Program-made: the position numbers and the translations under genes | Notes under the pieces: model-generated | Told to the model about the DNA's origin: nothing | The model's database searches: none | Seen by the model: only the letters and a program-made list of their open reading frames with translations | Shown here: in pieces, positions 1 through 10,200 of the stretch | Layout: each line of letters begins with the position of its first letter | Position numbering within the stretch: the first letter of the stretch is position 1 | Origin: Bacteroidales bacterium | GTDB lineage: Bacteria > Bacteroidota > Bacteroidia > Bacteroidales > Muribaculaceae | Assembly: GCA_022768005.1 (NCBI GenBank) | Contig: JALEMF010000012.1 | Span: forward strand, 1-32,062 | DNA length: 32,062 nucleotides | Reading direction: 5' to 3'

Positions 1-75
1 CATTTGTCAATAAGGAAGGCGGCAGAGCAACTCGGAGTATCAAAATCAACTGTTGGCAGATGGGTTAATAATTAA
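1..75 (+). CDS. C-terminal fragment of a helix-turn-helix protein (5' end outside window)
   Basis: Frame 1 reads HLSIRKAAEQLGVSKSTVGRWVNN* with a stop at 73-75. The 'S(I)RKAAEQLGVSKSTVGRWV' stretch looks like an HTH recognition region. Confidence 0.6.
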   Translation, partial: HLSIRKAAEQLGVSKSTVGRWVNN

Positions 76-82
76 ATCAGTC

Positions 83-136
83 CTTGTCTCGTTTGTCCCA
101 CGAGACAGACGTGAGACAGTGGGACAATGGGACAAG
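83..136. repeat. GACA-type repeat cluster with inverted repeats upstream of the DUF6371-like gene
   Basis: TGGGACAA at 120-127 and 128-135. GAGACAG at 102-108 and 113-119. Inverted TTGTCCCA at 93-100. TGTCTCG (85-91) pairs with CGAGACA (101-107). Confidence 0.7.
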
Positions 137-236
137 TTTTACACTCATCTATGATATTGCCTTTACCGCAGACTGAATATATCCAAGGCAATCCTCCTCT
201 CTCCATATATCACCTTTTCATTAATAATTAAACAAA

Positions 237-1262
237 ATGATTAACTATGATTTTCACCTTGACAAGACATCGCGGAAATATATCTGCCCGCATTGTCATC
301 GCAAAACGTTTGTCCTATATTTGGACTCTCAGAACAAGATTCTTTCACCTGAAGTTGGTAAATGTGACAGACTCGATAAGTGTAACTATCACTATCCTCC
401 CCGTCAATTCTTTGAAGAACATTTATCGCTATCGCCCCGAGTCCATAAAGAAATCCGTACTTTCCCCCAAAAAACTACAGTACCCTTACCCTCTTTTATC
501 CCTCGAGAATACGTGGAAAATACCCTTTCAGCCTATAATCAGAATTCACTTTACAGATTCCTGGCTCACGCGTTTAGGAAAGTCCTTCAGAAAAAACATA
601 TTGATGAGGTAGTGAGTGACTATATGCTCGGCACTGCCAAGATGTACGGCGGCAGCCCCGTGTTTTGGCAAATTGACAGGCTCGGAAGAGCGCACACTGG
701 CAAGATTATGGGCTACGACGATACCGGTCACCGCATTAAGAATCCTCATCCGCTGATGCAATGGGCGCATACGGCACTGAAAGACCGCTTAGACGGAGAT
801 TTTACTCTGTCGCAGACTTTCTACGGTGCACACCGTCCGCGAGCTGATAACACTGTCTATTGGCTCTTTGAAAGCGAGAAAACTGCACTTATCACGGCTC
901 TTGCCCTTAAGTGCTGCGGCGAGGCGGAGTACCGCCGATTTATCCCTATCGCAGCAGGCGGCTGTGAAGGTTTTAATCCCACACCCGAAGCAATGAGCAA
1001 CCGTAATCATCGTATTCAACTCCTTAAAGGGCAACGATTAGTACTCTTTCCCGATAATGGAAAATACGAGCATTGGAAACTCCGTGCCGGTCTCGCAAAG
1101 CGATTCTGCAAGAGCGTGAAAGTATCCACAATCCTTGAGCCTCAAATCCACAGGACATATTATCCCAAAGTACCCGTCAATCCTTCCGATGACCTCGGTG
1201 ATATTATCCTGGGTTACCTTGAAGCAGGGCTTGACGTCACGGAACTTGTGACATTCTATTAA
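237..1262 (+). CDS. DUF6371-like protein: N-terminal Cys/His zinc finger and C-terminal TOPRIM-like segment
   Basis: 341-aa ORF with CPHCHRKTF...KCDRLDKCNYH (zinc-ribbon/CHC2-like) and FESEKTALITAL...AAGGCEGF...RLVLFPDNG (TOPRIM-like). Family assigned by recall. Confidence 0.75.
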   Translation: MINYDFHLDKTSRKYICPHCHRKTFVLYLDSQNKILSPEVGKCDRLDKCNYHYPPRQFFEEHLSLSPRVHKEIRTFPQKTTVPLPSFIPREYVENTLSAYNQNSLYRFLAHAFRKVLQKKHIDEVVSDYMLGTAKMYGGSPVFWQIDRLGRAHTGKIMGYDDTGHRIKNPHPLMQWAHTALKDRLDGDFTLSQTFYGAHRPRADNTVYWLFESEKTALITALALKCCGEAEYRRFIPIAAGGCEGFNPTPEAMSNRNHRIQLLKGQRLVLFPDNGKYEHWKLRAGLAKRFCKSVKVSTILEPQIHRTYYPKVPVNPSDDLGDIILGYLEAGLDVTELVTFY

Positions 1263-1306
1263 GCAAAAAGGCGAAAAGGGCTGAAAAGGGCAAAAAGGCT
1301 TTGAAA

Positions 1307-1340
1307 GTCAGACAGGTCGGACAAGTCAGACAGGTCTGAC
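1307..1340. repeat. 9-bp tandem repeat GTCAGACAG/GTCGGACAA/GTCAGACAG/GTCTGAC
   Basis: Direct reading: units at 1307-1315, 1316-1324, 1325-1333 and a partial unit at 1334-1340. GTCAGAC-AG-GTCTGAC at 1325-1340 is a perfect palindrome. Confidence 0.85.
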
Positions 1341-1344
1341 TTTT

Positions 1345-1390
1345 ACCACAAAAATACCAAACAGATTGCCACAAAAACACCAAACGAAAT
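1345..1390. repeat. Two copies of a 23-bp tandem repeat
   Basis: accacaaaaataccaaacagatt (1345-1367) and gccacaaaaacaccaaacgaaat (1368-1390), 18/23 identical. Confidence 0.7.
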
Positions 1391-1403
1391 ACCGATATTC
1401 TTT

Positions 1404-1444
1404 GTCTGTCCGATGCTGAAGAATGTGCGCCATCGGGGAGCCTC
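1404..1444. repeat. Dispersed direct repeat, copy A
   Basis: gtctgtccgatgctgaagaatgtgcgccatcggggagcctc. Closely matches copy B at 1542-1584. Confidence 0.75.
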
Positions 1445-1541
1445 TGAGGTGAAATGTATGGGACAGTGTCCCAAGTGTCCGGGCATCTATCGTGGGACAG
1501 TGGGACAGACAACATCATCAAGGAAAGTCGGAGTGAGTGAG

Positions 1542-1584
1542 GTCTGTATCTGATGCTGAAGAAGTTACGCCATCGGGGAGCCTC
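1542..1584. repeat. Dispersed direct repeat, copy B
   Basis: gtctgtatctgatgctgaagaagttacgccatcggggagcctc. A partial third copy, gtctgtccctgatactgaagatg, begins at 1681. Confidence 0.75.
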
Positions 1585-1840
1585 GGTGAGGCTCGGCTGT
1601 AAGAAACACCGTATAAGCACGCAGTGCGCCATGCGGTGACACAATGCCCTCACTCCCCACTCGCACCTCGGGGAGGTGCGGTCTGTCCCTGATACTGAAG
1701 ATGTAGTCTTTACATGTAATTCTTATACTTTAAGTAAAATCACCGTACTGAGCAACACCCGAAAAGAAAAATTTCCGGCAAAATGGGGAGAGTATTCAGG
1801 AAATATCTCTAACTTTTTAAGATATTAAAAAAAAGACGAT

Positions 1841-2380
1841 ATGGCAAACGATACAATACAGGAATTCGATGCGGCTATCAAGAGATGCCGTGAACTATAT
1901 GTGGCAAAATTAGGCGATTACGGACCATCATGGAGGATAATGCGCCCTTGCAGTATTACAGACCAAATTTTTATCAAAGCAAAGCGTATCCGTCAGATAG
2001 AGGAGACGGGAGTGTCAAAAGTAGGCGACGGTATTCTCGGAGAGTTTATTGCTATCGTCAATTATGGCATCATGGGGCTTATACAGCTGTCAAAAGGGTG
2101 GAGCGACACTAAGGATATTTCTTCACAAGAGGCTGTTGCACTCTACGACAAATATATGAATGAAACTCGCGAACTGATGATATCAAAGAACCATGACTAC
2201 GACGAAGCGTGGCGCGGAATGAGAATCTCCAGTTACACAGATTTTATCCTGATGAAAATAGAACGCACCAAGGAGATAGAAAATCATTCCGGTGAAACGT
2301 GTGTATCCGAAGGTATTGATGCCAACTATAAGGATATGGTGAACTATGCCATTTTCGGCATCATAAAACTCAGCGAATAA
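1841..2380 (+). CDS. DUF1599-like protein (nucleotide-modification-associated domain type)
   Basis: 179-aa ORF. Internal duplication: YVAKLGDYGPSWRIMRPCSITDQIFIKAKRIRQIEE versus MISKNHDYDEAWRGMRISSYTDFILMKIERTKEIE. Confidence 0.8.
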   Translation: MANDTIQEFDAAIKRCRELYVAKLGDYGPSWRIMRPCSITDQIFIKAKRIRQIEETGVSKVGDGILGEFIAIVNYGIMGLIQLSKGWSDTKDISSQEAVALYDKYMNETRELMISKNHDYDEAWRGMRISSYTDFILMKIERTKEIENHSGETCVSEGIDANYKDMVNYAIFGIIKLSE

Positions 2381-2389
2381 GCCGCAACT

Positions 2390-3646
2390 ATGAGTCCGTT
2401 CTTGGAAAAATTGCGATTGCTGAACCGTAAGTATGCCAAAGCGGCGGTAGTGGTACTGCGAGTGCTGCTCGGAGTAGTATTTATCTTTTCAGGATTCGTA
2501 AAAGCCGACGACCTCTGGGGCTTTATCTACAAACTTGAGGAATACCTGAGCGTGCTTGACATGACATTGCCTCGAACCGTGACCCTGACGATAGGAATGA
2601 CAGTGGCAGCAGTGGAAGCCCTCTGCGGACTATCGCTGCTCATAGGTGCTTACAGGCGAGTAGTACCCGTGATAATGGGATTGATGATGGCAGTTATGCT
2701 CCCGCTGACAGCCTGGCTGTATTTTGCGAACCCTATCAGCGACTGTGGCTGCTTCGGAGACGCAATAATCCTCTCGAACGGTGCCACTTTCCTTAAAAAT
2801 ATACTTATCACCATCGGAGTCATCTATCTGATCAAGTACAACAAGTACGTTCGCCTCCGACTCTTTCACCAGGAATTACACTGGCTTGCAGTGATGGGCG
2901 GAATGGCATATATGGCAGCATTAAGTCTTACATGCTACAACGTTCAGCCCGTCATAGACTTTCGCCCCTATCCTGAGGAAAGTAACCTCATTAAGGACAT
3001 AGAAAGTGACGGCAGTGAAGTGGAATTCCTTTATACCAAAAACGGCGAAGAAAAAGTTTTCACCGCCGACAATCTGCCCGATGAAACCTGGACATACGTC
3101 AATAGAATACCGTCAGAGACAAATAGCGAAAATGAAGGCTTGGCAGTATATGACGGAGATGAAGAAGTATCACAAGACGTAATTGCAAGCAGCGGAAAGC
3201 AGATGATATACGTAGTGCCGGAAATGAACCGTATAGACCTTTCCTACACCTACTTCGTCAACGAACTTTACCGCAAGTGCCTCGAAAACGATATAGACTT
3301 TATAGCACTCCTCGCCACGGATACAGAAGGAATAGAATGGTGGAAAGACTACTCCATGGCAAACTATGCCTGCTACTCCGCAGACGATACGGAACTGAAG
3401 TCGCTCGTCAGAGGCAAAATGAGCATTGTGTACACGGAAGACGGCATCATCAAGTGGAAACGCACAATATCCTCACTAATTGATACTTACCACAATAATA
3501 AAGCCACAGGGACATTCCCCGACAACATAGTATTCGACTTACGGCACTATTTTTATAAAATCACGATAATCTTTGCCGCATGGCTTATCTTTATCGGAAT
3601 AATTCAGATTTTAATACAAGTCAAAACTAAAAAGCAAAAAAAATGA
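2390..3646 (+). CDS. DoxX/MauE-like membrane protein (BT_3928-like) with C-terminal extracytoplasmic region
   Basis: 418-aa ORF with multiple TM segments, the motif NPISDCGCFGDAI, and a terminal TM helix. Confidence 0.8.
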   Translation: MSPFLEKLRLLNRKYAKAAVVVLRVLLGVVFIFSGFVKADDLWGFIYKLEEYLSVLDMTLPRTVTLTIGMTVAAVEALCGLSLLIGAYRRVVPVIMGLMMAVMLPLTAWLYFANPISDCGCFGDAIILSNGATFLKNILITIGVIYLIKYNKYVRLRLFHQELHWLAVMGGMAYMAALSLTCYNVQPVIDFRPYPEESNLIKDIESDGSEVEFLYTKNGEEKVFTADNLPDETWTYVNRIPSETNSENEGLAVYDGDEEVSQDVIASSGKQMIYVVPEMNRIDLSYTYFVNELYRKCLENDIDFIALLATDTEGIEWWKDYSMANYACYSADDTELKSLVRGKMSIVYTEDGIIKWKRTISSLIDTYHNNKATGTFPDNIVFDLRHYFYKITIIFAAWLIFIGIIQILIQVKTKKQKK

Positions 3647-4233
3647 TAGAATACATAAAAGGCGACATAGCAAGTCTTACACCCACCGAAGCCGTCATCG
3701 AAACAACAGGCGGAGTAGGGTACTTACTGAACATCTCGCTCAACACTTACACATCAATAGAGCAAAGCAGCCGGAAAGCACTCCGAATTTACGTACACGA
3801 GATAATACGCGAAGACGCAGTAACCCTTTACGGCTTCTTTGACCTCCAGGAGCGAGAAATCTTCCGTCAACTCATTGGAGTGTCAGGCGTAGGAGCATCA
3901 ATAGCACGAATGATACTCTCAGCAATACCCCCTGTTGACTTGCAGCAAGTCATAGTAAGCTCAGACGTCAGACGACTCAAATCCGTCAAAGGAATAGGTG
4001 CAAAGACAGCAGAAAGAATAATTGTTGACCTCAAAGATAAAATAAAAGGGGTAGATGTTACGTTATTAGAAAAGACACCGGTAGCGTCAGAAATCTTCGA
4101 TGAGGCAATGGCAGCCCTCGTCATGCTCGGATTTCCAAAGCAGCAGACACAGAAAGTGCTTGAAAAAATCTTTAAAGCCGAGCCTGACATCAAAGTGGAA
4201 GTCGCTATCAAGAAGGCACTTAGTATGATGTAA
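3643..4233 (+). CDS. ruvA: Holliday junction branch migration protein RuvA
   Basis: MIEYIKGDIASLTPTEAVIETTGGVGYLLNISL...GVSGVGASIARMIL...VKGIGAKTAERIIVDLKDK. 4-bp overlap (ATGA) with the upstream gene. Confidence 0.97.
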   Translation: MIEYIKGDIASLTPTEAVIETTGGVGYLLNISLNTYTSIEQSSRKALRIYVHEIIREDAVTLYGFFDLQEREIFRQLIGVSGVGASIARMILSAIPPVDLQQVIVSSDVRRLKSVKGIGAKTAERIIVDLKDKIKGVDVTLLEKTPVASEIFDEAMAALVMLGFPKQQTQKVLEKIFKAEPDIKVEVAIKKALSMM

Positions 4234-4248
4234 AGCATAATTCAGATA

Positions 4249-7200
4249 TTGAAAACGAAACATTTGGTCTCGACATATAAAAAAATATTTGTTGCGGTAT
4301 TGCTGTCAATGGCGATACCTTTTGCCATATATCCCCAAGCAGACACCACAAGAGTGAAAGTACAGCCCACCATTGCACCGGACTACGAGACACTTATGGG
4401 CGAAAAGTCTGCACTGGACCTCGTTACCCCCTCAAACATCAAGACCGAAGCAGAGCTTGACTCCGAAACAGGAAACTACATTATCCGTACTAAAATCGGA
4501 GAAAAAGAAATCGGCACACCATTTATTCTCACACCACAGGAATACAACAACTGGCAGCTCAGAAAGTCAATGCAGACCTATCTCCACAAGAAAAACACCG
4601 AGCTCGCAGAGAAAAAAGAAAAAGAGCCCTTCAACATCTTGGACATGAACTTCGCTCTCGGACCATTGGAAAAAATATTCGGTCCCGGCGGAGTACAACT
4701 GAAAACACAAGGCTCCGTACAAATAAAGATGGCAGTCAACTCCAACAAGACCGATAACCCCGCATTGTCGCTCAACAGCCGTCGCAAGACCTATTTTGAC
4801 TTCGACCAAAAAATACAAGCCACTATCAATGCAAGCGTAGGTGACCGTATGAAATTCAATATGACATACAACACCGATGCTACATTTGACTTTGACTCCA
4901 AAAATATCAAACTCGCTTACGAAGGAAAAGAAGACGACATCGTAAAGAGCATTGAAGCAGGTAATGTGTCTATGACTACCGGTTCTTCACTTATCAGAGG
5001 CAGCACCGCACTTTTCGGTATTAAGACAAAACTCCAATTCGGAAAACTTACCGCTACCGCACTCGTCTCACAGCAAAATTCCGAATCAAAGACCGTAAAC
5101 AGTAAAGGGGGAGTACAGTCAACGGACTTCACCGTCAACATCGATAATTACGACCAGAACCGTCACTACTTCCTCTCGCACTATTTCCGTGACAATTACG
5201 ACAACTTCTGCTCACGCCTCCCATTCGTCACATCAGGAATTAAAATCACCAGGATAGAAGTGTGGGTCACAAACAAGAGCAGCAACTACGACCAGTCAAG
5301 AAACATCGTAGCATTCATGGACCTCGGTGAAAATGAAGTCCTTGCAAACAGCCATTGGCAGCCCGATAAGTCCCTTCCAACTCCTGCAAACTCTTCAAAT
5401 GACTTGCTCTCTACAATCAAAAACCAATACCCCGAAGCAAGAAATATCAGCATAGTAAGTCAAGCACTCAGCCCCCTTCAAGCATACGGATTCGAAGGTG
5501 GCAGAGACTACGAAAAAGTAGAAAGCGCACGTCTGCTTAAAGACAACGAATACACCCTTAACAGTACACTCGGATACATCTCCATCAAAAGCCAACTAAA
5601 CGCCGATGAAGTCCTCGGCGTAGCATTCGAATATACTTACAACGGACAAGTTTACCAAGTAGGTGAATTCTCCGGAGACATCACAGGGACCGACCAGTCA
5701 CTTTACGTCAAAATGCTTAAAAGCACCACAGTAGCACCAAAACTGCCGATGTGGGACTTGATGATGAAAAACGTCTATTCACTCGGAGCATACCAAGTGT
5801 CTAAATCAAACTTCAAACTCAACATCAAATACCTCAGCGACACCACAGGAACACAAATCGTATATCTCCCCGTACCCGGACTTAACGATAAGTCACTCCT
5901 CCAAGTTATGAACCTTGACCGACTTGACAGCAACGAGCAGTCAAACCCTGACGGATTTTTTGACTTCATAGAAGGATACACCATAACATCATCGAACGGC
6001 AAAGTAATATTCCCCGTAGTAGAACCATTCGGCAGCCACCTCGCCAAGAAAATCGGTAACCCCGAAATTGCTAAAGAATACATCTATCAGGAACTATATG
6101 ACTCAACACTCGTCGTAGCACGCCAATTTGCCGACAAAAACAAATTTGTCCTCACCGGCTCATATCAAGCGTCATCAGGCTCACAAATCCGATTAAACGC
6201 AATGAACGTTCCTCGAGGATCTGTAGTCGTCACCGCAGGTGGTGTCAAACTCACGGAAAACAGCGATTACACCGTGGACTACTCCATGGGTATCGTCACA
6301 ATCACCAATCAGAGCATCATCGACTCAGGACAAAGCATCAGCGTATCCCTCGAAAACCAGTCAATGTTCAACACACAGAGGAAAACACTCGTAGGACTCG
6401 ACCTACAGTACGCCATAAACAAAAACTTCAATATCGGCGGTACATTCCTCCACTTCTCCGAAAAAGCATTGACGGAAAAAGTTAACATCGGAGACGAAAC
6501 CATTAACAACACTATGTTAGGACTCAATCTGTCCTACAACACACAGTTCATGTGGCTTACAAACCTCCTTAACAAGATTCCTACCGTTAATGCCACTCAA
6601 CCGTCTTCAATAACCGTCTCAGCAGAGTACGCACAGTTAATGCCAAGCAAGCAAAAAGCCGGAACGAACAAAGGCAGCTCTTACGTCGACGACTTTGAAT
6701 CAAGTCAGACTGGTATTGACCTCCGTTCACCTTACTCCTGGTTCCTCGCTTCTACACCTTACGACAACTCCTCATCTGCACTATTCCCCGAAGCAGCACT
6801 GTCAAACGACGTCGCCTACGGTAAAAACAGAGCACTCATCAACTGGTACTACATCGATAGAATGTTTACACAGAGAAACTCCTCAATGTGTCCGGGTTAC
6901 CTAAAAAGCGACTTAAAGCAGCAGTCAAACCCTTACGTCCGTGAAGTCACATCTCGTGAAATATTCCCCGGACGACAACTGACCTACGGAGAATCCTCCA
7001 CTATCCAGACACTAAACCTCTCTTTTTACCCTAACGAACGCGGTCCGTACAACGTTGACGCTACAAACATCGATGACAACGGATACCTCCTCAATCCCGA
7101 AAAACGTTGGGGCGGAATAATGAGAAAAATGGATAACACGAACTTTGAACAGTCAAACATCGAATATATACAGTTCTGGATAATGAGTCCCTTCCTTGAC

Positions 7201-10200
7201 CCCGAAAACCCTAACGAAGAAGGCGGTGACCTCTACTTTAACTTAGGCGAAGTAAGCGAAGATATACTCAAAGACGGACTTAAATCTTACGAAAACGGCA
7301 TCTCTCCTGACGGTAGCCTTGACAACATCGCCGAGACTGTATGGGGACGAGTTTCAAAACAAAACTCACTAACTTACTCCTTCGACAATAATAACGCTTC
7401 TCGTAAAGCACAAGACGTAGGACTTAACGGACTTTCTACTGATGACGAATTCCAATTCCCTACGTACAAAAACTTCCTCGAAGAACTTAATCGCAGACTT
7501 TCACCCTCTGCCATTGAAGAAATGCAAAGCGACCCGGCATCACCGCTCAACGACCCGGCAGGCGATAACTATCACTTCTTCCGCGGCTACGACTACGATG
7601 ACCGACGACTTTCTATCCTCGACCGATACAAACGCTACAACGGTACCGAAGGTAACTCCATTTCACCCGAAGACGCATCAGACCCATTGTATCAATCTTC
7701 ACGCAGCGTCCCTGACGTTGAGGACATAAACCAGGATAACACCCTTAACGAAAACGAACGTTACTTCCAGTACCACATCTCTATCCGACCCGAGGACTTC
7801 GTTGTAGGAAAAAACTTTATTGCAGACAAGCAAGTTTCACTCGTCCCCACTCGTGACGGACAAAATCAGGAAGTGGAATGGTACCAATTCAAAATTCCAT
7901 TGAGCGAATACGAAAAAGTAGTAGGCTCTATCTCGGACTTCTCCACTATCCGATTTATGAGAATATTCATGACAGGATTCAAGAATACTACACACCTCCG
8001 CTTCGCCACACTGGAACTCGTCCGCGGGGAATGGCGCACATACGATTTTAACCTTAACAACCGTGGTGATGCTCCAGCTGAAGGACAACTCGACGTATCT
8101 GTCGTAAACATCGAAGAAAATGCAAGCCGTGAACCTGTTAACTACGTCTTACCTCCGGGCGTATCAAGAATCGTGGACCCCGGACAGTCACAAATCACAC
8201 AGCTCAACGAACAGTCTATGTCCATGACCGTCACAGGACTTCAAGCAGGCGACGGACGTGCCGTGTACAGAAACACTTCACACGACCTGAGAAACTACAA
8301 GAGACTCCAGATGTTCGTTCACGCTGAAAGCAAAATTGATGATGTCACAAACCTCAAGAGCGGTGAACTCTCGGCATTCGTACGACTCGGTACTGACGTG
8401 AAAAACAACTACTACGAGTACGAGATACCATTGACGCTCACACCCGCAGGTAAATACAATAACGACCTGACTTCGGACCGTTACATCGTATGGCCTGAAG
8501 AAAACTTTATGAACCTCCCCCTCCAAAGCCTCGTTAACCTCAAAAAGGAAAGAAACAGAATGAAAAACGAAGAAGGCAGCGGAGTAGGATACTCTACCGT
8601 ATATCAAGGTCGTGATCCCGATAACGAAAAAAATACTATGGCGGTCAAAGGTAACCCTTCACTCAGCGATGTACGTGTTATCCTCGTAGGTGTCAGAAAT
8701 AATTCCTCTACTGTCAAAGACGGTACGGTATGGATTAACGAAATGCGTGTCACTGACTTTGACGAAGACGGTGGCTGGGCTGCAAAAACTAATGTTAACC
8801 TCAACGTCTCTGATATCGCTACCCTTAACTTCGGCGCTCACATCGAAACAGCCGGATTCGGAGGTGTGGATCAGTCACTTAACAATCGCCGACTTGACGA
8901 TTACACTCAGTACAACTTCGGAGTACAAGTAGATGCAGGACGTTTCCTCCCCGAGAAAGCTAAACTTACAGCACCGATTTTCTACTCGTACACCAAAGAA
9001 AAAACGTCTCCCAAGTATAACCCTCTTGACCAAGACGTACGGCTCAAAGACGCACTTGACGATGCTGCTACTCAGCAAGAAAAAGACTCTATTAACAACT
9101 ACGCCATTGAGCAGTCCACCACTAAAAACTTCTCTATATCCGGACTGAAATTCGATATTCAGAGCAAGAACCCTATGCCGTGGGACCCCGCTAACTTCAC
9201 ACTGAACTTCTCTTTCAGCAAGCAGGCTAAGCAAGACCCTACCACGGAATACGAAAATATTAATGACTATAGAGGCAGTTTCCAATACTCTTACACCCCG
9301 TACTTCAAGCCCTTCAAACCCTTCTCTTTCATCAAGTCAAAAAACAAAAACCTCAAGTTTATCAAAGACTGGGAATTAAATTGGCTGCCTACATCTATAT
9401 CATTCCTGACTAATATGTCAAGGTACTACTACGAGCAACAGACCCGCTCGGAAACTGACGTTATGTTCCAAATGCCCGTCTCAGTAAGTAAAAACTTCCT
9501 GTGGGACAGACAGCTTGCAGTGACATGGAATATCACCAAGTCGCTCAACTTCTCATTTAACTCAAACACCACTGCACACATCGACGAACCTGCAGGCGCT
9601 GTAAACAAAAAGTTGTTCCCGGACGAATACAAACTATGGAAAGATACCGTAATAAACAGTCTCCTCTCCATGGGTACACCCTGGGCTTACAACCAGTCAT
9701 TCGTAGCATCTTACAAAGCACCGTTCAGCAAAATCCCCGTCCTCGATTTCTTGACTGCATCTGCTACTTACAACGCTACATACCGCTGGGATAGAGGTGC
9801 CACTATTGACGGTATTGACCTCGGTAACACCATCTCGAACCAGGCAAGCTGGAACGTTGACGGACGATTTAACTTTGAATCACTCTACAACAAAATCCCG
9901 TACCTCAAAGACATCAACAAGCGCTTCGCAAACACACGTAAGACTGTCACCAAGGAAAAGAAACCGAAAAAGTTTGAACGTACTTACAAACTCCAACCCG
10001 ACACCACACTCAACATTCGTCACAACTTGAGAAACAAGAAAGTCAAAATCGTTGCAACAACCGTTGACGGAAAACCTTTCCCCGTAAAGACTCAAGTCGT
10101 TGATGCTAACAATGTATTAGTCCTCACCAAAGGCGATACAAACGTCAAATTCACCATCACGGAAATCCTCAAAGAAGACAAGCCGTTCATGAAAGAATTT

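Noticed and set aside
1307-1584. Possible CRISPR array
   Set aside because: Repeat units are 9, 23 and ~42 bp with irregular spacing, no uniform repeat-spacer structure and no cas genes in the window.
1237-1653. 138-aa minus-strand ORF
   Set aside because: It spans the repeat block, and its content comes from translated repeats (APRWRNFFS and RLPDGAHSS arise from the two copies of the direct repeat). No convincing domain.
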